From: Trametes villosa
Taxonomy: Eukaryota; Basidiomycota; Agaricomycetes; Polyporales; Polyporaceae
DNA: 64,000 bases
Direction: 5' to 3'
NCBI GenBank assembly: GCA_002964805.2
Contig: PUDQ02000035.1
Coordinates: 1 to 64,000 of the forward strand
The notes under the pieces were generated by a model. That model was not told where the DNA came from. It saw only the letters and a list, made by a program, of their open reading frames with translations, and did no database searches. A program made the translations under genes and the position numbers. Below are positions 1 through 9,650 of the stretch, piece after piece. Every line of letters starts with the position of its first letter. Position 1 is the first letter of the stretch.

Positions 1-822
1 ACCGTCTTCACGGACGAGCTCGACATCAAGCTCGAGCACGCGACGGCGGACATGCTCGGCTCGACCGGCGCGATCACGCTCACGAAGGAGGACACGATCG
101 TGCTCAACGGCGCGGGCGCAAAGGACGCGATTCAGGCACGCTGCGAGCAGATCCGCGCGCTCATCGAGGACCGCACGACGAGCGAGTACGACCGCACGAA
201 GCTCCAGGAGCGCCTCGCGAAGCTCTCGGGCGGCGTCGCCGTCATCAAGGTCGGCGGCGCGAGCGAGGTCGAGGTCGGCGAGAAGAAGGACCGGTACGAC
301 GACGCGCTCAACGCGACGCGCGCGGCGGTCGAGGAGGGCATCCTGCCCGGCGGCGGCGTCGCGCTCCTGAAGGCCTCGCTCGCGCTCACGTCTGCGTCGC
401 AGGCGGGCCAGCCGACGACGCCCGCGTCGCCCGACGCGAAGCCGATTCCCACCGCGAACTTCGACCAGGACCTGGGCGTGTCGATCATCAAGCGCGCGCT
501 CACGCAGCCGTCGCGCACGATCCTGAAGAACGCGGGCGAGGAGGCGTCGGTGATCGTCGGCACCCTACTGGGCTCGTATGGCGCGCAGGACAAGTTCGCG
601 TGGGGGTACGACGCGAGCAAGGGCCGGTACGTGGACATGATCGAGGCGGGGATCGTCGACCCGCTCAAGGTCGTGCGGACCGCGCTCGTCGACGCCGCGG
701 GCGTCGCGTCGCTGCTGACGACGAGCGAGGCGTGCGTCGTCGAGGCGGACGAGCCGAAGCCCGCGGGCGGCGCGCCCGGCGGGATGGGCGGAATGGGGGG
801 CATGGGCGGGATGGGCTTTTGA
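1..822 (+). CDS. hsp60: Mitochondrial chaperonin HSP60, C-terminal part (5' end outside window)
   Basis: This is the C-terminal half of a group I chaperonin (GroEL/Cpn60 family), the ATP-driven folding chamber of the mitochondrial matrix. The frame is open from base 1, so the 5' end lies left of the window; the first ATG (52) is internal. Visible are the family block ending [21 protein letters not shown], then [19 protein letters not shown] (the ATP-binding equatorial return) and VKVVRTAL-like [20 protein letters not shown]. The tail is the GGM repeat typical of GroEL/HSP60, ending in GMGF. Family members are about 570 to 590 aa; about 273 codons are present. An Ala/Pro/Thr-rich insert near codons 125-150 is longer than usual. 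No intron is needed in this part. Identification is secure. Confidence 0.95.
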   Translation, partial: TVFTDELDIKLEHATADMLGSTGAITLTKEDTIVLNGAGAKDAIQARCEQIRALIEDRTTSEYDRTKLQERLAKLSGGVAVIKVGGASEVEVGEKKDRYDDALNATRAAVEEGILPGGGVALLKASLALTSASQAGQPTTPASPDAKPIPTANFDQDLGVSIIKRALTQPSRTILKNAGEEASVIVGTLLGSYGAQDKFAWGYDASKGRYVDMIEAGIVDPLKVVRTALVDAAGVASLLTTSEACVVEADEPKPAGGAPGGMGGMGGMGGMGF

Positions 823-3800
823 GCGGGCATTGAGTCGCTCGTGCTGCTGAAAAGTATCGTTCCGTCTTCGGTGTTGTGTGCTTGCTGCTGCTATTTTAGA
901 TCCCGTACATATTTGTACTATTCGCCGCCACTAGTGTACTCGCTCTGGTCCTCTCGCACTCGGTACTCGTCTTGCATTGCAATGGCATCACTCCCCACTC
1001 TTGTCTACTCGTCGGTGTGAGGGCGTGAGATGTGGACTTGTGGTGGACGTTGGAACTTACGGATGGGGTACTTGTGTGGTGCCGGTGAGTGTATGGTTGG
1101 GCGAGCTCGGACACTGCTGAACACCCCTTTGGTTCAGAACGTAGACCGTGTATCGACGCTCGTCCGTCAGGCGGGCGGCGTCGTTCGGGTGCGGAATTTC
1201 GTCCCACTCCTCTTCGCGCGCGGCTGTTCTAGACACCAGGCAGTGTATGCCGACGACCGATAAACATCCCAGTTGCAAGACATCCACGATGCACCAGTTC
1301 GCTGGATCGGCGACGACAAGAGCGCGCTTCGCCGAGGGCTGGCCACGGACGCGCCGGCTCTGCTCGACTTGAAGAGCACCGTGAGCGGTATGTGCGGGCG
1401 TGGCCTTGGTCGCTGCCTCGGCCCTAGTACTGTTCGTTTGCATCGTCCATCCGCCCCTTGAGACAGGTCCTCCGCAAACGGCGCGTTCGACTCGGGCCTC
1501 GCTCTGTTCTAACCTCTCCCGTGCAGACTCCTGCCCAAACCCTCCTGGCTGGCGCGCCGTGTCCACCGCCCCGACTCCGACGCCATGCCGCAGGTCGTCG
1601 TCCCGGCGAGTCCGCTGCACGACGCCGTGGACTCCTTTGGCGTGGCTCGTAACTCGGGCGCCTTTGGCCTGTCTCGCCCGCATTCTGGCTTCGATGCGCT
1701 CGTGCTTCAGTCTCCCGCCGAGGCACCGTGCCCCGCCGCCCCCAGTCTCCCGAAAATACACGCAAAGCTGGCCTGTAGGGTGGGTCTCTCTCAAGCTTGG
1801 CTGGCTTGAACGACTCACGCTGTCTTCGGCGCAGGAACGACCTCCGTTCTTCGGAGAGACGTAGCGTCCCAGACGATATTCGAATGCGCACACTCTCCTG
1901 TCTCGGCGCGTCGGAGACGGCTTCAAGGGCATGTGCGAACACCCGCATTTGCGGCCTTGGAGGGTGCGCACCCGGCGCAGTCGCGGACGACGCGCTCAAA
2001 CCGCCCGCGTAGGCCTGCGCCGAGCAGCTGCGGCCGTGCACATCCAAGGCGGGTACCCCGCTGCGCTTAGAACTGCTTCGTGAACGGCAGACGGGAGGTC
2101 GCGGAAACGACCCCATGTGTTAGCGGTCGAGCTGGTGCAGAGCGTCGGTGAGCTCGTGTCGACCCGGACCGCGTCCTAGTTGTGCTGATTGTATTTGACG
2201 CACTGTAGCACCCCGAGGCGGCTGGTGGTATACCGACCCCCGAACACGAAGTCTGCCCGAGCACCGTCGACGCGGAGAGCGAGTAGAGCTGGATGGCGTA
2301 TGAAGGTGGTGTGGGAGCCCTGCACGCGTCTCTGCGAGGGTGCGCGTGTATGGCGATCGGTGAGTCTACTATCCCCTTTGAGGCCGCATCGAGGGCTTAC
2401 TGACACTGTCGCGTTCATGGCTTCTCTCACATGTTCAAGGATTCTGCTTTCGCCTCGGACATCGTGTCTGCTGGGGCGGAACATGACTCGTTTCTCGCAC
2501 ATCCGCTTCGCTCGCACATGGGGCGATACACTTGACACGCCCGCAATACTCGCGTCAAAAGCGGCCCCTCTGTTCGCACACCTGCGACGACATGACACGC
2601 GGGTTCCGCGCGCGGCGGCGAAGCGTCCCGTCCCTGAGGACGCGCGCAGATGAACGCCGTGGACGCGCATCCGCGAGCCGTCTCCGCGCCCATCACACCT
2701 ATAAACGACACCGAGGAGTCGAGAACAACGAACGCTGAACACCAGGGGCGCGCGATCTGTAGTTCCCGGGCCACTCATACTCCCTACGACGCCCGGCTCT
2801 CCTCATAGCAGCCTCGACGCCGCGTCTCGCATCTCAAACCCTACGCGCGCAAACTCGCATTCTCATGCCGCGGCGTTGGTCGGCTGCCACAGCGGTAACC
2901 AGCGAGGACCGCTGCGTGCGCCCACAAGCACGCACTTCACGCTTCCCAACTCTCCGCCCATTGGGATCGGCGATGACGCCTCAGGAACAGAAAGGCCGCG
3001 TTCCTGCGCGCGAAGCAGTCCGCGGCTTCTGCATGCTTGTTGCGTGCAGAACCAGCCCCTGGGTGACCGGAGCCGCGCACGAGTGGCGGACGCCGCCTCG
3101 GACGTGGTGTTTGCGGCTCTGCGCTTCTCGCTGCATTTGTGCGACGAGCGTGCGCTCCTCGGGAAAGTGGCGGGGACCGCGCCGCCGGGCGATATGTCTC
3201 CGCGTCTCTCCTAGCCTTCCGGGCCTGCGCCTTCTTGTTCAGTTTCGAGTACCGACGACGCACCCTATCTCGCCTCCCCGCTGGCCATAACCTCGCACCA
3301 GTACGGTAAAGTGTCGGGCCCGTAGGTGGCATGGACGGCATGGATTTCTGCGTGGCCTGTAGTAGGCTGGGACTTCATCCGGTCGGGCCTCGCAAGAGTA
3401 CTGACTTGTACTGGACGCTCTACGCGTCTTTCAACATCGTCGGGCAGTTGGAAGTTAGCTTTGGCCAAGCGGTGTGACATACGTGCCGTTGTTCTACTAC
3501 ATCCCGGTGTATATATCGTACTGTTCGCCCCATTAGCAGAGTTCTCGCGCTCTGTGCTCCTGAAAACTCTCGCTCACGTACCATGTATTTTGATGACACG
3601 ATTTCCACACTCCCATATATCTTGTGGTGTGTTGCGAGCGAGACTGAGGGGAAGACAAGACGACGAGGGGGTGGCGGAAGGGTGAGGCGAGCGTTTCCGA
3701 CAAATTCGGAGTCGGGATTATCGACGCGCGCGCGGCGCATGTCGTTCGACCCGCGTCCATCGATCGTCTCGTCCCATCCTCCCATATATCCTCCTCCCTC

Positions 3801-3864
3801 GCGCCCCTTCTCTTCGTCTCTCTCCTCTCTCCGCATCTCACCCCACCACCACCACCCGAACACG
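823..3864. other. Intergenic, no supported gene; FPP synthase promoter at its right end
   Basis: About 3 kb between HSP60 and the FPP synthase gene. Open frames on both strands (for example 1057-1971 -, 2176-2778 -, 2865-3290 +) are arginine/serine-rich, mutually overlapping and without any domain pattern, as expected of GC-rich noncoding DNA. The last 100 bases before the ATG at 3865 are strongly pyrimidine-rich (CTCCTCCCTCGCGCC, CTTCTCTTCGTCTCTCTCC) with CATATATC near 3781. That is the usual look of a fungal core promoter and 5' UTR, so the right edge is probably the promoter of the FPP synthase gene. A long noncoding RNA or a poorly conserved intron-rich gene cannot be excluded. Confidence 0.5.
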
Positions 3865-5256
3865 ATGGCCGACGCAAAAGCGCAGAAGCGGGCAAAGTTC
3901 GAGAGTGTCTTCGCCGTCCTCCGCGACGAGCTCCTCGCCTACCTCCGCCAGGAGGGCATGCCCCAGGACGCCGTCGACTGGTACCGCCGCGTACGTCCTC
4001 TATCTCTCTCCTCTGTCAGCGCGAGAGTGGTACTAACGCGCGCGGGATGGATACAGAACTTGGAGTACAACGTGCCGGGCGGGAAGCTCAACCGCGGCCT
4101 GTCCGTCGTGGACTCAGTCGAGATCCTGCAACAGCGCGCGCTGAGCGAGGACGAGTACTTCAAGGCCGCGCTGCTTGGGTGGTGCATTGAGCTCGTGAGT
4201 TGTATCCTCTTTCGCGATCGCCGTCGCGCGCGGGGCTCGTATCGTATCCTCCCCGGTGACCCTCGCGCGCCTCGGTAGCCCACGCGCGCCGACGTACGTT
4301 CGCTTACCTCTGCGTACAGCTGCAAGCGTTCTTCCTCGTCTCGGACGACATGATGGACCAGTCCGTCACGCGCCGCGGCCAACCCTGTTGGTACCGCGTC
4401 GAGGGCGTCAGCTACATCGCGATCAATGACTCGTTCATGCTCGAGGGCGCCATCTACTTCCTCCTCAAGAAGCACTTCCGCACCGAGCCGTACTACGTCC
4501 ACCTCCTCGAGCTCTTCCACGACGTGAGTCCTTGCTTTTGTGTCTTGGGAGGGAATGGGTGCTGACAGCGCGCGCAGACGACGTTCCAGACAGAGCTGGG
4601 GCAGCTGATCGACTTGATCACCGCGCCGGAGGACCATGTCGACTTGAGCAAGTTCTCGCTCGCGAAGTACGTCCCGCCCCGCTCTCGCGCGTCCGCGCTC
4701 ACCGCTAACCCCGCGTCGCTCCCGCAGGCACCAGAAGATCGTGATCTACAAGACGGCATACTACTCCTTCTACCTCCCCGTTGCGCTCTCCATGTACATG
4801 ACCGGCATCCCGCACGCCTCCGACCCGGCGGCGGACCCGTACGCGCTCGCGCAGTCGATCCTCATCCCGCTCGGCGAGTACTTCCAGGTGCAGGACGACT
4901 TCCTCGACTTCGCGCAGCCGCCCGAGGTGCTCGGCAAGGTCGGCACGGACATCGTCGACAACAAGTGCTCGTGGTGCGTGAACACCGCGCTCGCGCTCGC
5001 GAACCCCGCGCAGCGCAAGGTGCTGGACGACAACTACGGCCGCAAGGACGCGGCGGCGGAGGCGCGCGTCAAGGCGCTGTACGAGGAGCTCGGCATCCGC
5101 GCGAAGTACGCGGAGTACGAGGAGGCGGCGTACAAGCGCATCTTGGGGCTCATCGAGACGATCCCCGAGCGGCCGCAGGCGAAGGCGGGCGAGGTCGTGC
5201 TCCGGCGCGAGGTGTTCAAGGTCTTCCTCGACAAGATCTACAAGCGCCAGAAGTGA
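3865..5256 (+). CDS. ERG20: Farnesyl diphosphate synthase, five exons
   Basis: Condenses IPP with DMAPP and then geranyl-PP to give farnesyl-PP for sterols, prenylation, ubiquinone and sesquiterpenes; cytosolic. Exons 3865-3990, 4057-4194, 4320-4523, 4578-4666 and 4728-5256 join without frame error to 361 aa, the normal family size. Introns are GT...AG; the first has a perfect TACTAAC branch site (4031). The first aspartate-rich motif is DDMMD (D97, D98, D101), preceded by FFLVS; the two aromatic residues at -5 and -4 mark the chain-length pocket of a C15 synthase rather than a GGPP synthase. The second is DDFLD (D242-D246) after [15 protein letters not shown] and the basic C-terminus IYKRQK are also present. 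The gene appears intact and follows HSP60 on the same strand. Confidence 0.95.
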
Positions 5257-7110
5257 GCGGAGAGGCGAGGATGCGGATCTCTGGTGTATATAGATGTATG
5301 CTGTACGTTGACGAGCTTTGATTTCACTCGCGCGCATCGGTATGACGCCTCGGCGAGTACGAGCACCCGGTGGATGAACATGGCACCGATTCAGTCGACG
5401 CCATCGGCTTGTCCGCTGTGTCCTGCACGTCTGGGAGATGGTCCACGACAAACACAAAGCCACAATGCAGGCGCGTGGGCCGCGAGGAGGGCGCGCACAA
5501 CATCCGAGTACGTGCGCGCGAACTTCACGACGACTAACAACCGCCTTGCCGCGCTCCTCCGGAGGGAGGCAGCCGGTGTACTTGAAAGTTGAGCGAGACG
5601 TGCGCGCCGTCCTGGGCTGTGAACGCGGTGGGATTAGGGCTAGCTAGATAAGATTAGACGTGTTTCCTTTTTGGTACATTATATCGCTCGTCTCGAAGTC
5701 GTTCATCTGCTCTGTAGACTCATCTCTGTCTCGCGCCCACTACTGGCCATGGCAGACCTCTGCGCCCTCGCCGCGCTTTTTGGCTGCGATTGCGCGAGGC
5801 AGCGTGCAATTTGTAGCCATACCTGCCATCATGAGCCTCTAACTGCGCGATCCTACTACCGTCCTGATCAGGCCTTGCGTCTCTCCTTCCGTCCCCGTAA
5901 GTACTCGCCGTCCTCGCTCGACCACTCTTTATGAGCACAATCATCAACACCGACCACAGAACCAAGACGAATCCCTCCTGATAGACACAGGATACACCCT
6001 GCGACCGCGCATCAACAAGCTGTAAGTGGGCCATCAGTAAAAGATGTCTATTTCTTACGGCACTAAAACCTCTATGGTAGTGCTCGGAGACAATTTAGTG
6101 TTGAACTTCCGTGTCTACGGCTGTGCCGGACCGGGAGTGGCAGTGCTAGTGGCCGTGCGTCTACGATACGCCGGCATGGACTTTCCTACTTACCGTATAC
6201 GTACATTCTTTTGTTCTGTACATACTCGGCATCCTGCCATCCCTACCTATGCTTCTGGTACGTTCTACGATGCTCCTGACTATTCTAGACCTGTCTGGAG
6301 CTTAGTGTTACTCAGCCATGGACATCACATGCCTCGTTCTTACTCATCGTCCTACCTTCGCTCAGTCAGCGTCCCTCCTCGCTCAGTCAGCGTCCTCTGG
6401 ACGGTCATATGATCTCTTCTCTATGCTTATTCATTGTCCTCCCTCAGTAGTATATAAGGAGGACTCTGCAGGCCTCTGCTCTTCAGTCATTCTCTCACAG
6501 ACTGAAGGGTTAGGGAGGAGGAGCACACCGAGCGAAGCGAGGTGTGCGACGATGACGACGAGTGGTAGTCGAACTAGGACGACAGGGGATGGAGATCATT
6601 CCATCCCGCCCTGTTTCGACTTTATAGGGTCTCATCAGGTCCTGTATAGTTCATCCGATAGAGTTCACCCGGCATCACGGCCGGAACTACGGCCTCTGTG
6701 ATGCGTGATAACGCTTACATGAAGTATCCGGCATCTTTGATGCCGGTCCGATGGCAACGGAAACTTTCCCATTGACATAGGTCTGATTACTAAAGCTCGG
6801 CCCGTCGTCACACACCTCGGCCCGGCGAGGTAATACGTATGACGATGCACTACTTATGTAAGCAATCACTTGATCGCTCACATGATCCCTTGTACCCAAA
6901 GAAGGAGGTACGCGAACGGTTCCCCTTCTGGGCTATGCCCCATACGGGCAGGCGCGTCTAATTAAAGAGACGCCTGGACTTAGGGCGCTTCTTGGTGTTC
7001 ACACGGTTTGCATAGACCGTGCTAAAGAAGCGCCTATCTATATAATACCGGACACTGACGTCAGTGGCGGATGCCCGGTGGATGCCCGGTGGATGCCCAC
7101 CACTTGTTAG
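5257..7110. other. Gene-free transition into subtelomere-like DNA
   Basis: No open frame here looks like protein. A TATATAAGG box at about 6451, followed by CTCTGCTCTTCAGTCATTC-like pyrimidine-rich sequence, resembles the promoter part of an LTR, but no partner LTR or TG...CA ends could be identified, so it is at most a remnant. An 18-bp direct repeat (core CGCTCAGTCAGCGTCC) lies at about 6358-6400. From about 7060 GGATGCCC-rich sequence begins and grades into the 176-bp tandem repeat. Confidence 0.4.
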
Positions 7111-7640
7111 GCCTGTATCTCGGCAACCACTATGGATGCCACTGGGCATCCGGGGGTTTTTGGATAGCTACAGATCAGGGCTACATGATGCAACAAAAAT
7201 CGTGCTCTTATGACCTCTGGTTATGGAGATATTGAGCGGCATCCGTTGAATGCCGGCGTAACTAAATGCCCTAGCCACGGATGCCCGGCCTGTAGTGAGT
7301 GCAAAACCATGGATGCCACTGGGCATCCAGGTGGTTTATGGTAGCTTAGAAGCATGGCTATAAGATGCAACAAAAATCGTGCTCATATCAACTCTGGCTA
7401 TGAAGATATTAAGCAAGCATTGCTGGATGCCGGTGTAAGTAGGGCCACTGCTCATGGATGCCGGCCTATACTGGGTCAGAAACCATGGATGCCATATGAT
7501 ATTAGAGTGTAGTTAGATAGATTAGAAGCATACCTACCATGTGCCAAAAAATCGTGCTTATAGCTTGTGTTGTTGTAAAGATATTAGGTGGCCTCCACTG
7601 AATGTCAACCTTATCTGAGGGAGTGGTCACAAGTCATGTG
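7111..7640. repeat. Subtelomeric tandem repeat, unit about 176 bp, three copies plus partial
   Basis: Copies begin with ATGGATGCC at 7132, 7309 and 7485 (spacing 177 and 176 bp). Each holds GATGCAACAAAAATCGTGCT (third copy diverged), then GATATT, GATGCC(G) motifs, and ends with CCTGTA/CCTATA...AACCA. The stretch before 7132 ends like a further copy. Copies are diverged, the third most. Repeats of this size next to a telomere array suggest a subtelomeric satellite. Confidence 0.75.
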
Positions 7641-7664
7641 CTACCAGTCACAAGGGGTGACGGT

Positions 7665-7777
7665 CCACAAGAATCTTGTGGAGCGTCACACAGATGTGAC
7701 AACCGATGTGACTGACTCCTCCTGCCTGCCAGGAAAGATGTGTCACAATAAAGTGACATTCCACAAGAATCTTGTGG
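7665..7777. repeat. Pair of 17-bp palindromes 96 bp apart
   Basis: CCACAAGAATCTTGTGG occurs at 7665-7681 and again at 7761-7777. Each is a perfect inverted repeat with 8-bp arms and one central base. GTGAC/GTCAC words are dense between and beside them (GTCACA, TGTGAC, GTGACA), so the whole block is a nested inverted-repeat array. Function is unknown; a protein-binding site or a hairpin is possible. Confidence 0.75.
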
Positions 7778-7799
7778 ACCGTCACTGTTGTGTGACCGG

Positions 7800-8466
7800 C
7801 AAGCAAGTGAAGTGTAAGGGTTACTTGTGTGGGTTAGTGTGAGTAGTAGTTGGACTAGATGTGCTTGTAAGGGGTACTACTAAGTGTACTACTAATGGGT
7901 AAGCAGGTTAAGCGTAAGAGTTACTTGAGTCGGTGTAAGTGACTAGCAGCTGGACTACACCTGTGTGTAAGTGGTACTACTAACTGGTAAGGAAGTGTAG
8001 TGCAAGGGTTACTGGAGTGAGTGTAAGGGACTATTACCTGAGGTAAGGGAGTGTGTAAGGGGCACTACTACTAAGCTTAGGGTGTAAGGTAAGTAGGGCT
8101 AAAGTGTAGGGTGAGTAGGTAGACTACTAAAGTGTAAGGGGGGTGGAGTTGAGGTGTAAGCTAGAGTGTTATGGGCGAGTTTTTGAGTGTTTTAAGGTAA
8201 AGTGAGGTAAGCTAAGGAGGTGAAGGTGAGTTAGGAGTTGTGAGTTAAGGGGTAAAGTGTTTTAAGGAGTGTTAAGGGAGTAAGCTAAGGAGTGTTAAGG
8301 GGGTTAGGGAGTGGAAGTAAAGGGGTAAGCTAAGGGGTTTAAGTGTGTTAAGGGAGTTAGGGAGTGTTAAGAAGGAGTAAGCTAAGGAGTTTAGGGTGTG
8401 TTTAAAGGGTTAAGTGTTTAAAAGGAGTTAAAGTTAAGGAAGGAGCGAAGTGAACGAGTTAGAGGG
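7800..8466. repeat. C-poor, telomere-like degenerate subtelomeric DNA
   Basis: The + strand is rich in G, T and A and very poor in C, with many GTAAGGG, GTTAAGG, TTAGGGAG and GTGTTAAGG words. A loose repeat beginning GTAAGGGTTACT / GTAAGAGTTACTT recurs at about 90 to 100 bp (about 7813, 7912, 8003). The strand bias has the same sense as the TTAGGG array that follows, as if the stretch derived from decayed telomeric or telomere-associated repeats. No gene is seen. Confidence 0.65.
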
Positions 8467-8591
8467 TTAGGGTTAGGGTTAGGGTTAGGGTTAGGGTTAG
8501 GGTTAGGGTTAGGGTTAGGGTTAGGGTTAGGGTTAGGGTTAGGGTTAGGGTTAGGGTTAGGGTTAGGGTTAGGGTTAGGGTTAGGGTTAGG
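8467..8591 (+). repeat. Interstitial telomere array (TTAGGG), about 21 units
   Basis: Twenty perfect TTAGGG units (8467-8586) and a partial TTAGG (8587-8591), preceded by AGAGGG. The G-rich strand reads left to right, as at the right-hand end of a chromosome whose last unique DNA is 1-8466. About 125 bp is the length of a complete telomere in many filamentous fungi. It does not end the sequence: unique coding-like DNA continues at 8592. Confidence 0.97.
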
Positions 8592-9218
8592 AGTTGGCTA
8601 TCGCGAGTCGCACGGGAAACGTTTTGGGAGAAGCGCACCTTCAATCCAACGGCTGCACCCACGGTCAGTGCGCTACCGGCAAGGTTGGCGGGCGACTCAG
8701 AAGCGTGCGCACTCTCCGAAGTGTCGGCAGCTGCCATGCCGTCTGCGCCGACGGCTGACGGGGAGCTCACTAGCGCTGTGGAAGGGGCAAACGGGCTCGG
8801 CCGTGCGCGCGCCGACGCGATGGCAGGATCCGCTTCCGGGACCGTGGTATCGTTCGAACACGACACTGCGCCGACGTCCTGCTGTGGCTCGCCTACGCGC
8901 GAGCTGGTGTCGCTAGAACCCGGGGTGCCCTGCGCTTCATATTTATCTACAAACCTGCGAGTGCGAGAAGCGGGGCGATGTCGCGAGAAGAGGTCTTCAA
9001 TCTGTATAACACCAGCCGTCTGTAAGACATTGATCATCGGTTCTAACAACGCGGACTTACCCACGAATAAGTGGAGCGCTCTGAAATTGAAGGTGGACGC
9101 ATAATATCTGAAGAGACGGAGGAATCCATCTCCGAGGCGCCGTCCTCCTCCGAGGTGTCCTCCTCCTCCGAGGTGCCAGTGTCCTCCTCCGCCGAGGCGT
9201 CCTCCTCCGAGGCTTCCT
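8592..9218 (-). pseudogene. 3' segment of the HET-domain gene, cut by the telomere array and by the DIRS-like element
   Basis: On the - strand this reads as acidic repeats (SEEDASAEEDTGTSEEED-type), then a Ser-rich stretch, an intron of about 41 bp (GTAAGT...TTACAG, about 9021-9061) and a second exon beginning TAGVIQIEDLFSRHRP. The frame then stays open until it runs into CCCTAA repeats and encodes LTLTLT. There is no stop before the telomere, so the true 3' end is missing. The acidic EEED/APEEEDT repeats match the C-terminal repeats of the HET protein at 46912-47030, and the DIRS-like element lies exactly between. I infer one gene split by insertion. If it is instead a separate gene with a similar low-complexity repeat, it is still truncated. 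Confidence 0.55.
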
Positions 9219-9650
9219 AATAGCGTGCTACCTAGACGGAGAGTGGTCAATGAAAAGGATGACAACACGAGTTCCGTGTGGTCCGGGGTTCGAACACTCG
9301 TGTTGCATCCTAGTTTCGTGGTGCGGGGGGAGACGGGGTTCCGTCGCCCGGGTCACGTGACCGGAAAGGCACGTGCCCAGACGCGTCGCGTCGCGTCCGT
9401 GGATGCGCTCCTCGAGGCTGTGGCGGGCGAACTCTCCGCGCTGCGTGAGCGTCTCGCGAGGTCCACAAGCCTGGATGCGCGTCGCCTCGGACATGCAACT
9501 GCTGACGGAAACCCCGCTCGAGCGCGAGAAGACGAGAACGACTCGCCCCCAAGAGCGAAGCACTACAGTCGGGCTCGCAGCTCGCGCCCTCCGTGCGCTA
9601 GCGCGCCCGACTCCCCCACACAGCGTAGCTCGTAAATTTCGAAATTTGTA
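9219..9650. other. 3' untranslated end of the DIRS-like element
   Basis: Between the recombinase stop and the host HET repeats. An open frame on the + strand (9225-9635) and one on the - strand have no recognisable domain. GTAAATTTCGAAATTTGTA (about 9636) is a near-palindrome just outside the recombinase stop. Terminal repeats of a DIRS element should lie here but were not identified. Confidence 0.4.

Noticed and set aside
1057..1971. 304-codon ORF on the - strand
   Set aside because: No domain, irregular composition, overlapping frames equally long; typical of GC-rich noncoding DNA.
6440..6640. Solo LTR
   Set aside because: A TATA box and pyrimidine-rich leader are present, but no TG...CA borders or target duplication could be found.
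7111..7640. CRISPR-like array
   Set aside because: Units are diverged 176-bp repeats without constant repeat/variable spacer pattern, and the organism is a eukaryote.
9225..9635. 136-codon ORF on the + strand at the DIRS-like 3' end
   Set aside because: A short helix-like stretch only; no family, antisense to the element and overlapping a - strand frame.
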